Below, one piece after another: positions 29,167 to 36,129 of a DNA stretch of 64,000 bases (position 1 is the first letter of the stretch; every line of letters starts with the position of its first letter). The position numbers and the translations under genes were made by a program. The notes under the pieces were generated by a model. That model saw only the letters and a program-made list of their open reading frames with translations, was not told the origin of the DNA and did no database searches. Source of the DNA: CAVTSA01 sp963737225 (GTDB taxonomy: Bacteria > Chloroflexota > Dormibacteria > Dormibacterales > Dormibacteraceae); the NCBI GenBank assembly GCA_963737225.1, contig CAVTSA010000013.1, positions 620,001-684,000 on the forward strand, read 5' to 3'.

Positions 29167-29196
29167 GAAACCTCGCTACCTGTGTGGCATCCCCGC

Positions 29197-30573
29197 TCAG
29201 CCAGTCCTGGTCGGCGCACGCCGCAACACCGGCCGGGTCAGGGCCTCGGCGATGAGAGGTGCGTCGGCTACTTTCAGGTTACCTATCGAGAGGCGCAGGC
29301 CCGGCGGTGTGCGGAGCCGGAACTGCTCTCCCGCGGCAACCGCCCACCCGGCCTCCAGCAGGGCCCGCCGGGCGACCAACTCGTCTTCCACCGGGACCCA
29401 GACGTTGAGCCCGCTGCGGCCCCAAACCGAGATGCCGTGGCGCCCGAACTCGCGCACCAGGGCCCGGCGCCGCGCCTCGTAGGCGACGCGGGCCTCGTCC
29501 ACCATCGCGCGCACTTCCGGGTCTCGGACCAGCTCCACCACCAGGCTCTGCAGGATGTAGGAGACCCAGCCCGGCCCCAGTCGCTGGCGCCCCTCGATGC
29601 GGGCGATGGTGACCGCGTCACCGGCCATCACGGCCAGGCGGAGATCGGGCCCCAGCCACTTCGAGACCGACTGGACGACGGTCCAGTGGCGGAGCCCGGG
29701 GGTGGTGGTGAGGGTGTACAGGGGCGACCCCGCCACCGGGCCCGAGTGATCGTCCTCGATCACCAGCGCCTCCGGCCATTCCTGCAGCACCCGCCGCAGG
29801 TCACGCGCCCGCCGGGCGTCGAACGCGGCACCGGTCGGGTTCTGTGCGCGCGGCGTCTCGATGACCGCGGCCACCTGGCGGCGAAGCGCCTCCTCCAGCG
29901 CCTCGGGGATCATCCCGAACTCGTCGATCATCACCGGCTGCGCGATCAGCCCGTGCGCGCGCAGCAGATCGTGGACGGTGTGGTAGCTGGGATCCTCCAC
30001 CGCGACCCGGTCACCCGGCCGGAGGTGGGCGTCGAGGGCCCGCTCGATGCCGGACATGCCGCCGCTGACCACGCTCAGGAAGTCGGGGCTGACGCCGTCC
30101 CGAAGCAGCCAGTCGGCCGCCACCTGCAGCAGGTCCGCGTCGTCGCAGGCGACCCCGTAGGGACGCTGCGGCAGCGGCAGCCGGGAGGCCGCCTCGCGCA
30201 GGTCGGGAAGGAAGGAGAAGTCGGGGTTGCCGCTGGTCAGGTCGACCGCCCCGGTCGGCAGCGGAGGATCGATATGACCGGAGAGCGGTGGCCGCGGGCT
30301 GATCCGCGTTCCCCGCCGTCCGGCGGCCACGATGAGCCCGCGCAGCTGCAGGTTGTTGTAGGCGGCGGCGACGGTGGTCGGGCTGACGCCAAGGTACTCG
30401 GCCAATCGACGGACGGTCGGCAGCGCTTGCCCCGGTCGCAGCGTACCGGCCCGCAGGGCGTCCTCGACGCTGGAGGAGATCGCACCCGCACGGTTCCCGG
30501 AGATCATCGTCAGCGAGTCGGGCGCCTCCGACTGCTTGTGGTCTGTCCGCGGGCCGGCGATCGAGGTTGCCAT
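29197..30573 (-). CDS. MocR-type GntR/aminotransferase transcriptional regulator
   Basis: A 458-residue chimera. Residues about 25-95 are a GntR winged helix (LRPGQALPTVRRLAEYLGVSP, NNLQLRGLIVAAGRRGT). The rest is a fold-type I PLP aminotransferase-like domain (DLTSGNPDFSFLPDL, RAQNPTGAAFD, SVSKWLGPDLRLAVMAGD with the PLP lysine in SVSKWL). MocR proteins sense PLP or amino compounds and commonly control the divergent gene. Here that neighbour is an M20 peptidase only 64 bp away. The ATG at 30573 is the most plausible start; the frame extends upstream without similarity. Confidence 0.88.
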   Translation of the reverse strand: MATSIAGPRTDHKQSEAPDSLTMISGNRAGAISSSVEDALRAGTLRPGQALPTVRRLAEYLGVSPTTVAAAYNNLQLRGLIVAAGRRGTRISPRPPLSGHIDPPLPTGAVDLTSGNPDFSFLPDLREAASRLPLPQRPYGVACDDADLLQVAADWLLRDGVSPDFLSVVSGGMSGIERALDAHLRPGDRVAVEDPSYHTVHDLLRAHGLIAQPVMIDEFGMIPEALEEALRRQVAAVIETPRAQNPTGAAFDARRARDLRRVLQEWPEALVIEDDHSGPVAGSPLYTLTTTPGLRHWTVVQSVSKWLGPDLRLAVMAGDAVTIARIEGRQRLGPGWVSYILQSLVVELVRDPEVRAMVDEARVAYEARRRALVREFGRHGISVWGRSGLNVWVPVEDELVARRALLEAGWAVAAGEQFRLRTPPGLRLSIGNLKVADAPLIAEALTRPVLRRAPTRTG

Positions 30574-30637
30574 GGGCGAAGCTGGCAAGTATTGTCGCAG
30601 CCCACCGGCTGGAGCGCAGCCTGCTAGCTTGCGAAAC
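30574..30637. promoter_or_regulatory. Divergent promoter region, MocR regulator / M20 peptidase
   Basis: 64 bp between divergent starts. TAGCTT (30625-30630) ends 7 nt before the GTG of the peptidase gene, which suggests a leaderless transcript. The minus-strand promoter for the regulator is less clear. A MocR operator would be expected here, but no long inverted repeat is visible by eye. Confidence 0.45.
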
Positions 30638-31924
30638 GTGGAAGATCGCACCGGCAGGCATGCGACGGAGGCGGTACGCGCGGCGGTCGAGCGGCGTTGG
30701 GAGGACCAGATCGCGTTCCTCCGCGCGCTGGTCGGAGAGCGAAGCCTGCGCGGCAGCACAGGGGGGGCACAGCGCCTTGTCGAGGAGCGGATGCGGTCGC
30801 TGGGTGTTGAGCCCGAACGCGTGCCGGTCGAGGTCGAGCGCCTCCGCGGCCGCCCCGGGTTCTCGCCCGTCGACTGGTCGTCGGAGGGCGAGTTCGACGT
30901 CAGCGGCCGCCTGGCCGCTGCGGCCGCCGGCGGTCGGTCGTTGATCCTGAACGGTCACGTGGACGTCGTTCCCTCGACTCCCGACGATCACTGGACGCAC
31001 GCTCCTTGGGGTGGCGAGGTCGAGGACGGCCGGCTGTACGGACGGGGCGCCGCCGACATGAAGGCGGGCGTCGGCGCCATGCTGGCAGCCGTGGCCGCGA
31101 TCCGTGCGGCCGGCGTCGAGCTGCGCGGAGACCTCGAGCTCCAGACCGTGATCGAAGAGGAGTGCAGCGGTCATGGCACGCTGGCGCTGCTCGAAGCCGG
31201 GCACCGTGCCGACGCTGCGATCGTCCCCGAGCCGATGGGCCAGAGCCTGTGCACCGCGCACCCGGGAGTGCTCTGGTGCCGGGTCGAGGTGAGGGGCATG
31301 GGCGCGCACGCCGAGCGCGCGGATTCAGCGGTCAACGCGATGGAGCGGCTGTGGCCGCTGATCGCGGCGATCCGTGGGCTCGAGGCCGAGGTCAACCAGG
31401 AGTCGGTCCGGCATCCTGCCTTCGCCGGGCTCTCACACCCCCTGAACTACAACGTCGGCACGCTGCACGCGGGCGACTGGCCCTCGTCGGTACCGGAAGC
31501 CGCGACGATGGAGGTTCGGTTCTCCTATCCGCCCGGTGAGACCGTGGGCGGCGCGCAGCAGCGGATCGAGGGTCACCTCCGCGCGGCCGCCGACCGGGAT
31601 CCGTGGCTGCGGGAGGTGCCGCCGCGGATCACGTGGTTCGGGTTCGCCGCCGAGCCCGCGATCTACGACACCGAGGATCCGCTGTCGCGCACGCTGGAGC
31701 GAAACCACTTGCAGGTGGTCGGACGGGCACTCGTGCGGCGACCCTTCGCGGCCACCATCGACAACCGGTTCTTCGCGCTCTACGCCGGGATGCCGACCGC
31801 CTGCTACGGCCCCACCGGGGAGCGTTTCCACGCCCCTGACGAGTCGGTCGAGCTGGACACCGTGCTCCAGACCACGCACGTGCTGGCGGGAACCATCCTC
31901 GAGTGGTGTGGCGTCGCGTCATAG
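30638..31924 (+). CDS. M20 family metallopeptidase / deacylase (ArgE/DapE-like)
   Basis: A 428-residue zinc-dependent amidohydrolase. Ligands and catalytic residues are visible as LNGHVDVVPS, GRGAADMKAG, VIEEECSGHG, the Glu/Asp pair in VPEPMG, and the late His in GERFHAPDESVE. The central dimerisation (lid) domain begins at GVLWCRVEVRGMGAHAERADS. Members hydrolyse N-acyl amino acids or dipeptides, e.g. acetylornithine or succinyl-diaminopimelate; which one is not clear. GTG at 30638 is chosen from the TAGCTT box 7 nt upstream and the start of homology. It is divergent from a MocR regulator. Confidence 0.87.
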   Translation: MEDRTGRHATEAVRAAVERRWEDQIAFLRALVGERSLRGSTGGAQRLVEERMRSLGVEPERVPVEVERLRGRPGFSPVDWSSEGEFDVSGRLAAAAAGGRSLILNGHVDVVPSTPDDHWTHAPWGGEVEDGRLYGRGAADMKAGVGAMLAAVAAIRAAGVELRGDLELQTVIEEECSGHGTLALLEAGHRADAAIVPEPMGQSLCTAHPGVLWCRVEVRGMGAHAERADSAVNAMERLWPLIAAIRGLEAEVNQESVRHPAFAGLSHPLNYNVGTLHAGDWPSSVPEAATMEVRFSYPPGETVGGAQQRIEGHLRAAADRDPWLREVPPRITWFGFAAEPAIYDTEDPLSRTLERNHLQVVGRALVRRPFAATIDNRFFALYAGMPTACYGPTGERFHAPDESVELDTVLQTTHVLAGTILEWCGVAS

Positions 31925-31930
31925 ACCCGG

Positions 31931-31984
31931 TTTCACGTGAAAGCCGCACCATGAGCACCCCCGAATGCCCGGTTTCACGCGAAA
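31931..31984. repeat. 54-bp paired-palindrome element (TTTCRCGYGAAA type)
   Basis: The perfect palindrome TTTCACGTGAAA (31931-31942) and TTTCACGCGAAA (31973-31984) start 42 bp apart. The core resembles those at 12229 and 48269 (CATGAGCACCCCCGAATG). It starts 6 bp after the M20 peptidase stop and ends about 20 bp before the acyl-CoA dehydrogenase start. The left palindrome is parS-like over 13 bases, which I regard as incidental. Confidence 0.85.
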
Positions 31985-32003
31985 ACGGCGTTCAATGGCT
32001 GGC

Positions 32004-33191
32004 ATGAGCACGGTGGCGCCGCGCCAGCAGCGCGTCGATCCGCAGGACCTCCTGGACCTCCAGTCCGCTTACACGGAGGAGGAGCGACTGATCCAGTCGA
32101 CGGTCCGCCAATTCGTCCGGGCGCGCGTCCTTCCGGGCATCGAGGAATGGTTCGAGGCGGGGGTCTTCCCCCGCGACCGGATCGCCGAGCTGGCGGAGCT
32201 GGGCCTCCTGGGCATGCACCTGGAGGGCTACGGGTGCGCCGGGACCAACGCCACCTCCTACGGTCTCGCCTGCCTGGAGCTGGAGGCGGGCGACTCCGGG
32301 TTCCGCAGCTTTGTATCGGTCCAGGGTTCGCTCTGCATGTTCCCGATCTGGAAGTTCGGGTCGGAGGCACAGAAGGAGCGGTACCTGCCACCGATGGCCC
32401 GGGGAGAGATCATCGGCTGCTTCGGCCTCACCGAGCCCGACTTCGGGTCCGACCCCGCGCACCTGCGGACCAGCGCCCGCCGTCGGGGCGGCGACTGGGT
32501 GCTCAACGGCAACAAGCTGTGGATCACCAACGGCACCCTGGCCGACCTGGCGGTGGTCTGGGCCCAGACCGAGGAGGGGATCCGCGGTTTTCTGGTCCCC
32601 ACGCAGACCAGGGGGTTCACCGCCCGGGACATCCACCGCAAGATCTCCCTGCGGGCCTCGGCCACCTCGGAGCTGATCCTGGAGGACGTGGTGGTGCCCG
32701 GCGAGGCGGTGCTGCCCGGCGTGAAGGGCCTCCGAGGTCCGCTGTCCTGTCTGTCGGAGGCGCGCTACGGGATCCTGTGGGGCGCGCTCGGGGCGGCGCG
32801 GACCTGCTACGAGACGGCCCTCGATTACTCCCGCACGCGCGTTCAGTTCGAGCGGCCGATCGCCGGCTTCCAGCTGACACAGGAGAAGCTGGTCGAGATG
32901 GTGCTCGAGCTCCAGAAAGGGGAGCTCCTGGCCCAGCGGGTGGGACGGCTGAAGGATCAGGGACTGGTGCAGCCGGAGCACATCTCGATGGGCAAGCTCA
33001 ACAACGTCCGGGCGGCGCTGCGGATCGCACGCGAAGCGCGGAGCGTGCTCGGCGCCAACGGCATCACGCTCGAATACCCCGTGATCCGGCACATGAACAA
33101 CCTGGAGTCGGTCTACACGTACGAGGGGACGAACGAGATTCACCTGCTCACGGTGGGCCAGGCGATCACCGGGACCAGCGCGTTCCACTAG
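32004..33191 (+). CDS. Acyl-CoA dehydrogenase, glutaryl-CoA dehydrogenase-like
   Basis: A ~395-residue FAD-dependent dehydrogenase. Visible are the substrate/FAD loop CFGLTEPDFGSDP, the KLWITNG strand, RVQFERPIAGFQLTQEKL, and the catalytic base in YTYEGTNEIHLL. The glutamate in YEGT and the overall pattern are those of glutaryl-CoA dehydrogenase rather than short-chain enzymes, so it may act in lysine/tryptophan or aromatic degradation. Two in-frame ATGs (31995, 32004) are possible. The second is 7 nt after TTCAAT, a weak -10-like box, and is preferred. No other beta-oxidation gene is nearby. Confidence 0.87.
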   Translation: MSTVAPRQQRVDPQDLLDLQSAYTEEERLIQSTVRQFVRARVLPGIEEWFEAGVFPRDRIAELAELGLLGMHLEGYGCAGTNATSYGLACLELEAGDSGFRSFVSVQGSLCMFPIWKFGSEAQKERYLPPMARGEIIGCFGLTEPDFGSDPAHLRTSARRRGGDWVLNGNKLWITNGTLADLAVVWAQTEEGIRGFLVPTQTRGFTARDIHRKISLRASATSELILEDVVVPGEAVLPGVKGLRGPLSCLSEARYGILWGALGAARTCYETALDYSRTRVQFERPIAGFQLTQEKLVEMVLELQKGELLAQRVGRLKDQGLVQPEHISMGKLNNVRAALRIAREARSVLGANGITLEYPVIRHMNNLESVYTYEGTNEIHLLTVGQAITGTSAFH

Positions 33192-33204
33192 CGCCGCCCG
33201 TCAC

Positions 33205-33272
33205 CCCGTTCGCACGCAAGGGCCGTTCCTCATCGGTGCGGCCGCCGATGAGCACCGTCCGTGCGAAACGGG
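33205..33272. repeat. Nested inverted repeat between convergent genes
   Basis: Outer arms CCCGTTCGCACG (33205-33216) and CGTGCGAAACGGG (33260-33272) enclose an inner perfect 8-bp dyad CTCATCGG/CCGATGAG (33229-33252). The setting is the same as for the 54-bp elements, but the outer units are about 48-50 bp apart, so it is a variant or an unrelated hairpin. It starts 13 bp after the acyl-CoA dehydrogenase stop. Confidence 0.55.
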
Positions 33273-33275
33273 CGC

Positions 33276-33836
33276 TCAGGCGCCGACGCGATAACGCAAG
33301 AAGATGGTGCCATCCGCGTACCGGCGGTGGTCGACGAGGTCCAGAGCGGTACGGAACCCCTCCGGTAAGGCTCGCGTGCCGCCGCCGATCGCGACCGGGA
33401 CCAGGTGCAGCCGGACCTCGTCCACCAGACCCCAGCGCAAGGCGGAGCCTGCCAGCGTGGCGCCGCCGATCTCGAGGTCGCCCTCGCCGTTCTCCTTGAA
33501 CTCGCGGAGCACGTCGGGGTTGCAGGAGCGCACCAGGTGGGTCCTCGGCGCTGTGACCGCGTCGAGCGTGTTCGAGAAGACGACCTTCTCCGCCGCCCGG
33601 AAAAGCCTCGCGAAATCACGCATCTCCGGCGTCTGGGTCTCGTCGTCCGGGATGTCTTCCCAGACCGCCATCGTCTCGTAGAGCCGGCGCCCCCAGAGAT
33701 ACGTCGTGACCGGCCGCTCCATGTCGTTGATGGATCGGAGCAGCTCGGCACTCGGCGCGGTCCAGTCGATCTTCCCGTGCTCGTCGTTCACGTAGCCGTC
33801 GATCGAGGCGAGGGTGTGGAAGATGAGCTTACCCAT
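33276..33836 (-). CDS. Dihydrofolate reductase-like (RibD C-terminal domain) protein
   Basis: A 186-residue protein of the RibD C-terminal/DHFR-like superfamily. Landmarks are the first strand LIFHTLASIDGYV, WGRRLYETMAVW, VFSNTLDAV, and EIGGATLAGSALRWGLVDEVRLHLVPVAIGGGTR, which contains the NADPH-binding glycines and the conserved D-E-hydrophobic strand. It is a stand-alone domain with no deaminase half, so it is an uncharacterised reductase of the kind common in Actinomycetota, not a confirmed folate or riboflavin enzyme. TACCAT lies 10 nt upstream of the ATG. Confidence 0.85.
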   Translation of the reverse strand: MGKLIFHTLASIDGYVNDEHGKIDWTAPSAELLRSINDMERPVTTYLWGRRLYETMAVWEDIPDDETQTPEMRDFARLFRAAEKVVFSNTLDAVTAPRTHLVRSCNPDVLREFKENGEGDLEIGGATLAGSALRWGLVDEVRLHLVPVAIGGGTRALPEGFRTALDLVDHRRYADGTIFLRYRVGA

Positions 33837-33877
33837 GGCGGCCGCGATGGTACCCCGCCACCGCCGCCGCCAGACGC

Positions 33878-33914
33878 GGGAGCGCCCCCAGGCAAAGGCC
33901 CGGGGGCGCCCCTC
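33878..33914 (-). terminator. Hairpin downstream of the LuxR-type regulator
   Basis: A strong inverted repeat, GGGAGCGCCCCC and GGGGGCGCCCCTC around a 12-nt loop, lies 26 bp beyond the stop of the leftward response regulator. There is no T-run on the minus strand, so it is a probable terminator or 3'-stabilising hairpin rather than a textbook intrinsic terminator. Confidence 0.5.
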
Positions 33915-33939
33915 AGGAAATGGGGGGTAGGGGTGAGTT

Positions 33940-34584
33940 TCAGGCAGTAAGTCCGAGGGAGGCGACGACCTCGGCGGCGTCGCGCCGGCGCGTCAGCCCG
34001 AGCTTGGCGCTGAGGTGCCAGATGTGGTTTCGAACGGTCTTCTCGCGGATCTCGAGCTGGCTCGCGATCTGACGGTTGGAGGCCGACTTGGCGACCAGGA
34101 GTAGGACGGTCAGCTCGCGCTCGGTGAGGCGGTGGGGGAGGGCCTTGATCGTGGGGGCGGGACTCGTCATCAGAGGGCTGGGAAAGACCTCGACCGAGAT
34201 CCGCTGCGGGCGTCCTCGGAGCGCGTTTTCGATGGCGTCCGCGGTGGCTTCCTTGCCGACCACCGCCCGCGCCCCCAAGGCCAGGATGGAGCGTGCCTCA
34301 CGGCTCGTGTGCTGGGGATGGAGGACAACGATCGCGAGCTCCGGGAACCGCCGGTGCAGGTGCTCCACCAGCGTGACGCAGGGAATGTCGGGAAGCGTCG
34401 CGTCGAGCAGGATGGCGTCCGGCCGGTACATGGACGCGAGCCGCTGAGCCTCCAGCCCGTCGCCGCCCTCCCCGGAGACACGAATCGTCGCACTCTCGGC
34501 AAGTCGTGCGATCAGTCGTCGACGGAGCAGGGTTTGATCCTCGATGACCAGGACCCGCAGCGCCGTTTCGCCGAGTGTCGTCAC
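33940..34584 (-). CDS. NarL/LuxR-type response regulator
   Basis: A 214-residue regulator with a receiver domain (residues 8-125; acidic pair in VIEDQ, phosphoacceptor Asp61 in LLDATLPD, Lys in VVGKEAT) and a C-terminal LuxR HTH (LTERELTVLLLVAKSASNRQIASQLEIREKTVRNH region, residues about 150-210). The start is decided by a perfect Shine-Dalgarno AAAGGAGGT 9 nt before GTG 34584; a longer frame begins at 34620. It is divergent from a single-domain receiver gene. No cognate kinase is adjacent on its own strand. Confidence 0.88.
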   Translation of the reverse strand: MTTLGETALRVLVIEDQTLLRRRLIARLAESATIRVSGEGGDGLEAQRLASMYRPDAILLDATLPDIPCVTLVEHLHRRFPELAIVVLHPQHTSREARSILALGARAVVGKEATADAIENALRGRPQRISVEVFPSPLMTSPAPTIKALPHRLTERELTVLLLVAKSASNRQIASQLEIREKTVRNHIWHLSAKLGLTRRRDAAEVVASLGLTA

Positions 34585-34647
34585 GTGTGCCAAACCTCCT
34601 TTGGTGCCTGCCCGGGTCACCCCTGGGCGGCAGGACTTCTCGCGTGA

Positions 34648-34666
34648 GCCTCAGTGTCGATGAGGC
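34648..34666. promoter_or_regulatory. Inverted repeat in divergent regulator region
   Basis: GCCTCA-7 nt-TGAGGC is a perfect 6-bp inverted repeat in the ~170-bp space between the leftward LuxR-type regulator and the rightward receiver gene. It could be an operator. No clear -10/-35 pair is seen nearby. Confidence 0.3.
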
Positions 34667-34756
34667 AGACCGTTCCACACATCGGGGTGGTCCCGGAAAA
34701 TGGAATGGGGAAAACCCTGTGGCAATCGCGGTGCCGGGATGTGAAGATTGGGGCCA

Positions 34757-35149
34757 GTGATTGCGAACCTTCTGGAGCAACAATCTCCGGAGGCCCGCGC
34801 GACAGTGCTCATCGTCGACGACCACTCGGGTTTTCGAACCTTTGTTCGCCGACTGCTCGAGAGCGGCGGCTTTCGTGTCGTGGGGGAGGCGGCGGGAGCG
34901 GTGGAGGCACGTTCGGCGGTGCCCGCGCTGCAGCCCAAGGTCGTGCTTCTCGACGTCAACCTGCCCGATGGTGATGGCCTCCAGCTCGCGGATGAGCTGT
35001 CCGACGGCGCGCACGCGCCCGCGGTGGTCCTCATCTCGAGCCATGAACGATCAGACTTCGGCGACCGGCTGGATCGCACCAGCGCACGCGGTTTCATCAG
35101 CAAGGCCGACCTGACTCCGGCCGCGGTCGCCGATCTGGTTGATTCGTAG
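34757..35149 (+). CDS. Single-domain response regulator (receiver only)
   Basis: A ~130-residue stand-alone receiver. Landmarks are VLIVDDHSGFRTFVRRLL, phosphoacceptor Asp66 in VVLLDVNLPDGDG, the Ser in VVLISSH and Lys in FISKADL. There is no output domain; the frame stops directly after the receiver. It may be a phosphate sink or act through a protein partner. GTG 34757 is preferred; an in-frame TTG at 34748 is an alternative. It lies 24 bp upstream of the PD40 protein and may be the first gene of a four-gene signalling run to 39094. Confidence 0.82.
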   Translation: MIANLLEQQSPEARATVLIVDDHSGFRTFVRRLLESGGFRVVGEAAGAVEARSAVPALQPKVVLLDVNLPDGDGLQLADELSDGAHAPAVVLISSHERSDFGDRLDRTSARGFISKADLTPAAVADLVDS

Positions 35150-35172
35150 ACCCCCGGCGGGGAGAACCTCAC

Positions 35173-36129
35173 ATGATCACCAGAGTCCTCAGTGGCCTGA
35201 GGCTGCTGGCCATGGCCCTGGTCGGGGCGCTCACCATGGTGGCGTTTCCGACGTGTGGTGCGATGGCGATGGCGGGCGCGTGCGGTCAGGGAGGCCCGAT
35301 GGGGGGCCAGGACGAGCGCCCGGCACTGGTCTTCGCCTGCTCCCCGGTGGATGTCGACGGCGCCCCCCTGTACCGGCTCTACCGGCTCCTTCCTCACGGC
35401 GCGGAACAGCTGTCGTCGGAGCCTGCGCAGGATCCGGCGGTCGCCCCCACCGGTTCCCTGCTGGCGTTTGACAGCACCTCCGCCGGTGCGCCCAACATCT
35501 ACGTCTCCGGGATCGGCGGAAGCTCGCCGCGCGAGCTCATGTCCGCCCCGGGTGGGCAGACCGAGCCGGCCTGGTCTCCCAACGGCAGCAAGCTCGCGTA
35601 CGTGAGCGGCCAGCGCGGCCTGCACGCGCCGGTCGGCGTCAGCGACACCTTCGGCGGCATCTTCATCGGCAGCTCCGGAGGCAGCGGGGGACAGCCCATC
35701 ACCTCGGAGGACTCGTATGCCGGTCAGCCGGCCTGGGCCCCCAGAGGCGAGCGCATCGCCTACGCCACGGACGGCAACGGCAACTTCCAGGTGGCCACGG
35801 TGGCACCCGACGGCACCGACGCGACCGTGCTGACCGGCGACGGCCAGTCCGAATGGCCGACCTGGTCACCGACCGGAGGTCAGATCGCCTACCAGTGGTC
35901 GTCGACCCTGGGCGGCGAGGACTGGATCTGGATCATGGACGCCAACGGGACGCATGCCCACCGGCTCACCTGGGGCAGTCGGCCGAGCTGGTCGCCGGAT
36001 GGAAAATGGATCGCGTTCGTGCGGAAGACGGCCCATGGCTCCGACCTCTGGATGATCTCTCCTCGCGGCGGTCACGCGGTGCGGATCACCGACGACGCCG
36101 GCCTCAAAGGCCGGCCGAGCTGGGCCTGA
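35173..36129 (+). CDS. Exported PD40/TolB-like beta-propeller protein
   Basis: A 318-residue protein with an N-terminal hydrophobic signal segment (about 8-28, RLLAMALVGALTMVAFP). About five PD40-type repeats follow, recognised by EPAWSPNGSKLAYVSG, QPAWAPRGERIAYATD, WPTWSPTGGQIAYQWS and RPSWSPDGKWIAFVRK. It probably forms a beta-propeller outside the membrane that binds a protein or glycan. Its stop overlaps the kinase start as TGATG, so it is translationally coupled to the sensor kinase and may be its extracytoplasmic sensing partner. Confidence 0.82.
   Translation: MITRVLSGLRLLAMALVGALTMVAFPTCGAMAMAGACGQGGPMGGQDERPALVFACSPVDVDGAPLYRLYRLLPHGAEQLSSEPAQDPAVAPTGSLLAFDSTSAGAPNIYVSGIGGSSPRELMSAPGGQTEPAWSPNGSKLAYVSGQRGLHAPVGVSDTFGGIFIGSSGGSGGQPITSEDSYAGQPAWAPRGERIAYATDGNGNFQVATVAPDGTDATVLTGDGQSEWPTWSPTGGQIAYQWSSTLGGEDWIWIMDANGTHAHRLTWGSRPSWSPDGKWIAFVRKTAHGSDLWMISPRGGHAVRITDDAGLKGRPSWA

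Noticed and set aside
31930..31942. parS-like site (GTTTCACGTGAAA)
   Set aside because: It matches 13 of the 16 bases of the parS consensus, but the last bases differ, no parAB, dnaA or origin genes are near, and it is one arm of the paired-palindrome family whose other arms are not parS-like.
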